Source of the DNA: Lelliottia wanjuensis
Lineage (GTDB): Bacteria; Pseudomonadota; Gammaproteobacteria; Enterobacterales; Enterobacteriaceae
Length of the DNA stretch: 64,000 nucleotides
Direction of reading: 5' to 3'
NCBI RefSeq assembly: GCF_030238365.1
Contig: NZ_JASSOT010000080.1
Location: forward strand, 1-64,000
Shown here in pieces: positions 61,378 to 64,000 of this stretch (the stretch's first letter is position 1; each line of letters opens with the position of its first letter). The notes under the pieces were generated by a model. It did not search any database. It saw only the letters and a program-made list of their open reading frames with translations, and was not told the DNA's origin. Made by a program: the position numbers and the translations under genes.

Positions 61378-62172
61378 ATGTTTTTAGTCGACTCACACTG
61401 CCATCTCGATGGCCTGGATTATCAATCACTGCATAAAGACGTGGACGATGTGCTGGCAAAAGCCGCCGCCCGCGATGTGAAATTCTGTCTGGCTGTCGCC
61501 ACGACGCTGCCCGGATATCGCTCGATGCGCGATCTGGTGGGTGAGCGCGACAACGTCGTCTTCTCCTGCGGCGTGCATCCGCTCAATCAGGATGAAGAGT
61601 ACGACGTCGAGGATCTGCGCCGGATGGCGGCGGAAGCGGGCGTAGTGGCCATGGGTGAAACCGGGCTGGACTATTTTTACACGCCGGAAACAAAACCCCG
61701 CCAGCAGGAGTCTTTCCGCAACCACATCCGTATCGGACGCGAGCTGAACAAACCGGTCATCGTCCATACCCGCGATGCGCGCGCAGATACCCTCGCCATC
61801 CTGCAGGAAGAAAAAGTGACGGATTGCGGTGGCGTACTACACTGTTTCACAGAAGACAGAGAAACGGCGGGTAAGCTGCTTGATTTGGGGTTTTATATCT
61901 CGTTTTCCGGGATCGTGACGTTCCGTAATGCTGAGCAGCTGCGTGATGCTGCGCGTTATGTGCCTCTCGACCGGATCCTGGTGGAAACAGACTCGCCTTA
62001 TCTGGCACCGGTGCCGCACCGCGGTAAAGAGAACCAGCCAGCCATGACGAGAGATGTGGCTGAGTATATGGCCGTCCTGAAAGGTGTCAGCCTCGAAGAG
62101 CTGGCGCGCACCACGACGGAAAACTTCGCTAATCTGTTCCACATCGCCCCCTCCCGCCTGCAATCTGTTTGA
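61378..62172 (+). CDS. ycfH: TatD-family metal-dependent hydrolase YcfH
   Basis: YcfH is a TatD-type putative deoxyribonuclease. It has 264 residues (E. coli 265). Metal ligands are in VDSHCHLDGLD, the Glu of GETGLDYFY, IVHTRDA, LHCFTE and VETDSPYL. It follows holB by 10 bp, the usual order. Confidence 0.95.
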   Translation: MFLVDSHCHLDGLDYQSLHKDVDDVLAKAAARDVKFCLAVATTLPGYRSMRDLVGERDNVVFSCGVHPLNQDEEYDVEDLRRMAAEAGVVAMGETGLDYFYTPETKPRQQESFRNHIRIGRELNKPVIVHTRDARADTLAILQEEKVTDCGGVLHCFTEDRETAGKLLDLGFYISFSGIVTFRNAEQLRDAARYVPLDRILVETDSPYLAPVPHRGKENQPAMTRDVAEYMAVLKGVSLEELARTTTENFANLFHIAPSRLQSV

Positions 62173-62469
62173 TACACCTGTTTTTTTTGGGCTCGTAATT
62201 AATAAACAAAGCGAGTAAAGTTCACCGCCTTATTTAGGGCGGTGACGGTGTATTTAGACATATCTGGACATGCTTTTTGTAAATTACTGAAAGTTTTTCG
62301 ATCGTCTGAAGCTGAAACGTGATAGCCGTCAAACAAAGTCACAGGGATTTATTTTACTCTGTGTAATAAATAAAGGGCGCTTAGATGTCCTGTCCACGGC
62401 GCGGTTCTCCCCCCGTGCCCATGCGTGAAAGCGTAAAAAAAGCACAAATACTCAGGAGCACTCTCAATT
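62173..62469 (+). promoter_or_regulatory. ptsG promoter and SgrS-target leader
   Basis: The 297-bp gap carries a CRP-like site (62314-62335, CGTGATAGCCGTCAAA core). An Mlc-type operator lies over the promoter (62349-62373, TTATTTTACTCTGTGTAATA). The leader runs to the ATG. Bases 62450-62469 (CTCAGGAGCACTCTCAATT) are the segment that E. coli SgrS pairs with to block translation under sugar-phosphate stress. All these are near-identical to the E. coli ptsG region. Confidence 0.85.
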
Positions 62470-63903
62470 ATGTTTAAGAATGCATTTGCTAACCTGCAAA
62501 AGGTCGGTAAATCGCTGATGCTGCCAGTATCCGTACTGCCTATCGCAGGTATCCTGCTGGGCGTCGGTTCTGCAAACTTCAGCTGGCTGCCAGCCGTAGT
62601 TTCACACGTGATGGCCGAAGCAGGCGGTTCTGTTTTTGCTAACATGCCGCTGATCTTCGCTATCGGTGTTGCACTGGGCTTCACCAATAACGACGGTGTA
62701 TCTGCTCTGGCCGCGGTTGTTGCTTACGGCATCATGGTGAAAACCATGGCTGTGGTTGCGCCACTGGTACTGCATTTACCTGCTGAAGAGATCGCAGCGA
62801 AACACCTGGCCGATACCGGTGTTCTCGGCGGTATCATCTCTGGTGCCATTGCAGCCTACATGTTTAACCGCTTCTATCGCATCAAGCTGCCTGAGTATCT
62901 GGGCTTCTTCGCGGGCAAGCGCTTCGTACCGATCATCTCTGGTCTGGCTGCGATCTTCATGGGCGTTGTGCTGTCCTTCATCTGGCCTCCAATTGGTACG
63001 GCTATCCAGACCTTCTCTCAGTGGGCTGCATACCAGAACCCGGTTGTGGCGTTTGGTATCTACGGCTTCGTAGAGCGCTGCCTGGTGCCATTTGGTCTGC
63101 ACCACATCTGGAACGTTCCATTCCAGATGCAGATTGGTGAATACACCAACGCCGCAGGTCAGGTATTCCACGGTGACATCCCACGTTACATGGCAGGTGA
63201 CCCAACTGCAGGCAAACTGTCTGGCGGCTTCCTGTTCAAAATGTACGGTCTGCCGGCTGCAGCGATTGCTATCTGGCACTCTGCTAAACCAGAGAACCGT
63301 GCAAAAGTGGGCGGTATCATGATCTCCGCAGCGTTGACCTCGTTCCTGACCGGTATCACCGAGCCGATCGAGTTCTCCTTCATGTTCGTTGCGCCGATCC
63401 TGTACGTTATCCACGCGATTCTGGCAGGCCTGGCATTCCCAATCTGTATTCTGCTGGGTATGCGTGACGGTACGTCCTTCTCGCACGGTCTGATCGACTT
63501 CATCGTTCTGTCCGGTAACAGCAGCAAACTGTGGCTGTTCCCAATCGTTGGTGCGTGCTACGCAGTGGTGTACTACACCGTCTTCCGCGTGCTGATCAAA
63601 GCACTGGACCTGAAAACTCCGGGTCGTGAAGATTCTACTGACGATGCGAAAGCAACCTCTACCAGCGAAATGGCTCCTGCTCTGATTGCAGCATTCGGCG
63701 GTAAAGAAAACATCACTAACCTGGACGCGTGTATCACTCGTCTGCGTGTGAGCGTTGCTGACGTCGCGAAAGTTGACCAGCAGGGCCTGAAAAAACTGGG
63801 CGCAGCGGGTGTTGTTGTTGCAGGTTCGGGCGTTCAGGCAATCTTCGGTACTAAATCCGATAACCTGAAAACCGAAATGGATGAGTACATCCGCAGCAAC
63901 TAA
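62470..63903 (+). CDS. ptsG: Glucose-specific PTS enzyme IICB
   Basis: PtsG imports and phosphorylates glucose, taking phosphate from EIIA-Glc. It has 477 residues, as in E. coli. The EIIC domain (1-390) has about ten membrane helices, with the conserved GITEPIEFSF loop near 297. The EIIB domain (about 400-477) carries the phospho-Cys421 in TNLDACITRLRV. Confidence 0.98.
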   Translation: MFKNAFANLQKVGKSLMLPVSVLPIAGILLGVGSANFSWLPAVVSHVMAEAGGSVFANMPLIFAIGVALGFTNNDGVSALAAVVAYGIMVKTMAVVAPLVLHLPAEEIAAKHLADTGVLGGIISGAIAAYMFNRFYRIKLPEYLGFFAGKRFVPIISGLAAIFMGVVLSFIWPPIGTAIQTFSQWAAYQNPVVAFGIYGFVERCLVPFGLHHIWNVPFQMQIGEYTNAAGQVFHGDIPRYMAGDPTAGKLSGGFLFKMYGLPAAAIAIWHSAKPENRAKVGGIMISAALTSFLTGITEPIEFSFMFVAPILYVIHAILAGLAFPICILLGMRDGTSFSHGLIDFIVLSGNSSKLWLFPIVGACYAVVYYTVFRVLIKALDLKTPGREDSTDDAKATSTSEMAPALIAAFGGKENITNLDACITRLRVSVADVAKVDQQGLKKLGAAGVVVAGSGVQAIFGTKSDNLKTEMDEYIRSN

Positions 63904-63922
63904 GTTGTGACCTGGGGAGACT

Positions 63923-63948
63923 AAGGCAGCCGAATGGCTGCCTTTTTT
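63923..63948 (+). terminator. Terminator after ptsG
   Basis: A 9-bp stem AAGGCAGCC/GGCTGCCTT (63923-63931 with 63936-63944) is followed by a T run. Confidence 0.87.
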
Positions 63949-63965
63949 ATTGTGCCAACATTTAA

Positions 63966-63995
63966 GCCCGGTGGCGCTGCGCTTACCGGGCCTAC
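63966..63995. repeat. REP unit at the window end
   Basis: GCCCGGTGGCGCTGCGCTTACCGGGC-type palindrome of the same family as the cluster at 50728-50848. A larger cluster may continue past the window. Confidence 0.75.
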
Positions 63996-64000
63996 GGGTT

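Overview
The window is a chromosomal segment of an enterobacterium close to Enterobacter or Lelliottia. Gene content, order and orientation follow the E. coli K-12 stretch from serX to ptsG almost gene for gene, while the proteins diverge by roughly the amount expected between genera. All gene names rest on remembered family sequences and synteny, not on database searches.

Layout. 1-823 is the right end of an IS3-family (IS150-like) insertion sequence. 865-1348 holds two tandem tRNA-Ser(GGA) genes on the minus strand, each with its own promoter and terminator. 1518-4433 is ghrA, ycdX, ycdY and ycdZ (hydroxypyruvate/glyoxylate reduction, PHP phosphatase with its TorD-like chaperone, membrane protein). 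4479-8901 is the curli locus: csgDEFG on the minus strand and csgBAC on the plus strand, separated by a 741-bp control region with a recognisable CsgD box. 9016-11406 is ymdA, ymdB and clsC. 11437-16906 is opgC divergent from opgGH (periplasmic glucans). 16963-30449 is a run of short units: yceK, msyB, mdtG, lpxL, trhO, yceIJ, yceO, solA, bssS, dinI, pyrC, yceB, mdtH, rimJ, yceH and mviM. 30570-32105 is murJ.

32165-43650 is the flg region: flgAMN on the minus strand and flgBCDEFGHIJ plus flgKL on the plus strand. It encodes rod, hook, L and P rings, junction proteins, the anti-sigma factor FlgM and the FlgN chaperone. Sigma-28 promoters are visible before flgM and flgK. 43728-45984 is a divergent MFS transporter/LysR regulator pair sitting between flgL and rne, where E. 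coli has nothing. 46040-49204 is rne with a long structured leader, divergent from rluC. 50727-50850 is a REP cluster that encodes the end of yceF. 51578-61367 is the yceD-rpmF-plsX-fabHDG-acpP-fabF-pabC-mltG-tmk-holB supercluster (ribosomal protein L32, fatty acid synthesis, p-aminobenzoate, murein, dTMP kinase, DNA polymerase III delta'), followed by ycfH and ptsG.

I found no undescribed multi-gene system: this is mostly conserved core genome. The points most worth a second look are the YceF C-terminus encoded by REP DNA, a predicted leaderless start for yceD-rpmF, the tandem tRNA-Ser genes whose single difference keeps a GNRA loop, a 38-codon yceO homologue, a structured leader before mdtH, the inserted MFS/LysR pair with a perfect palindrome in its promoter gap, and the absence of grxB between yceB and mdtH.
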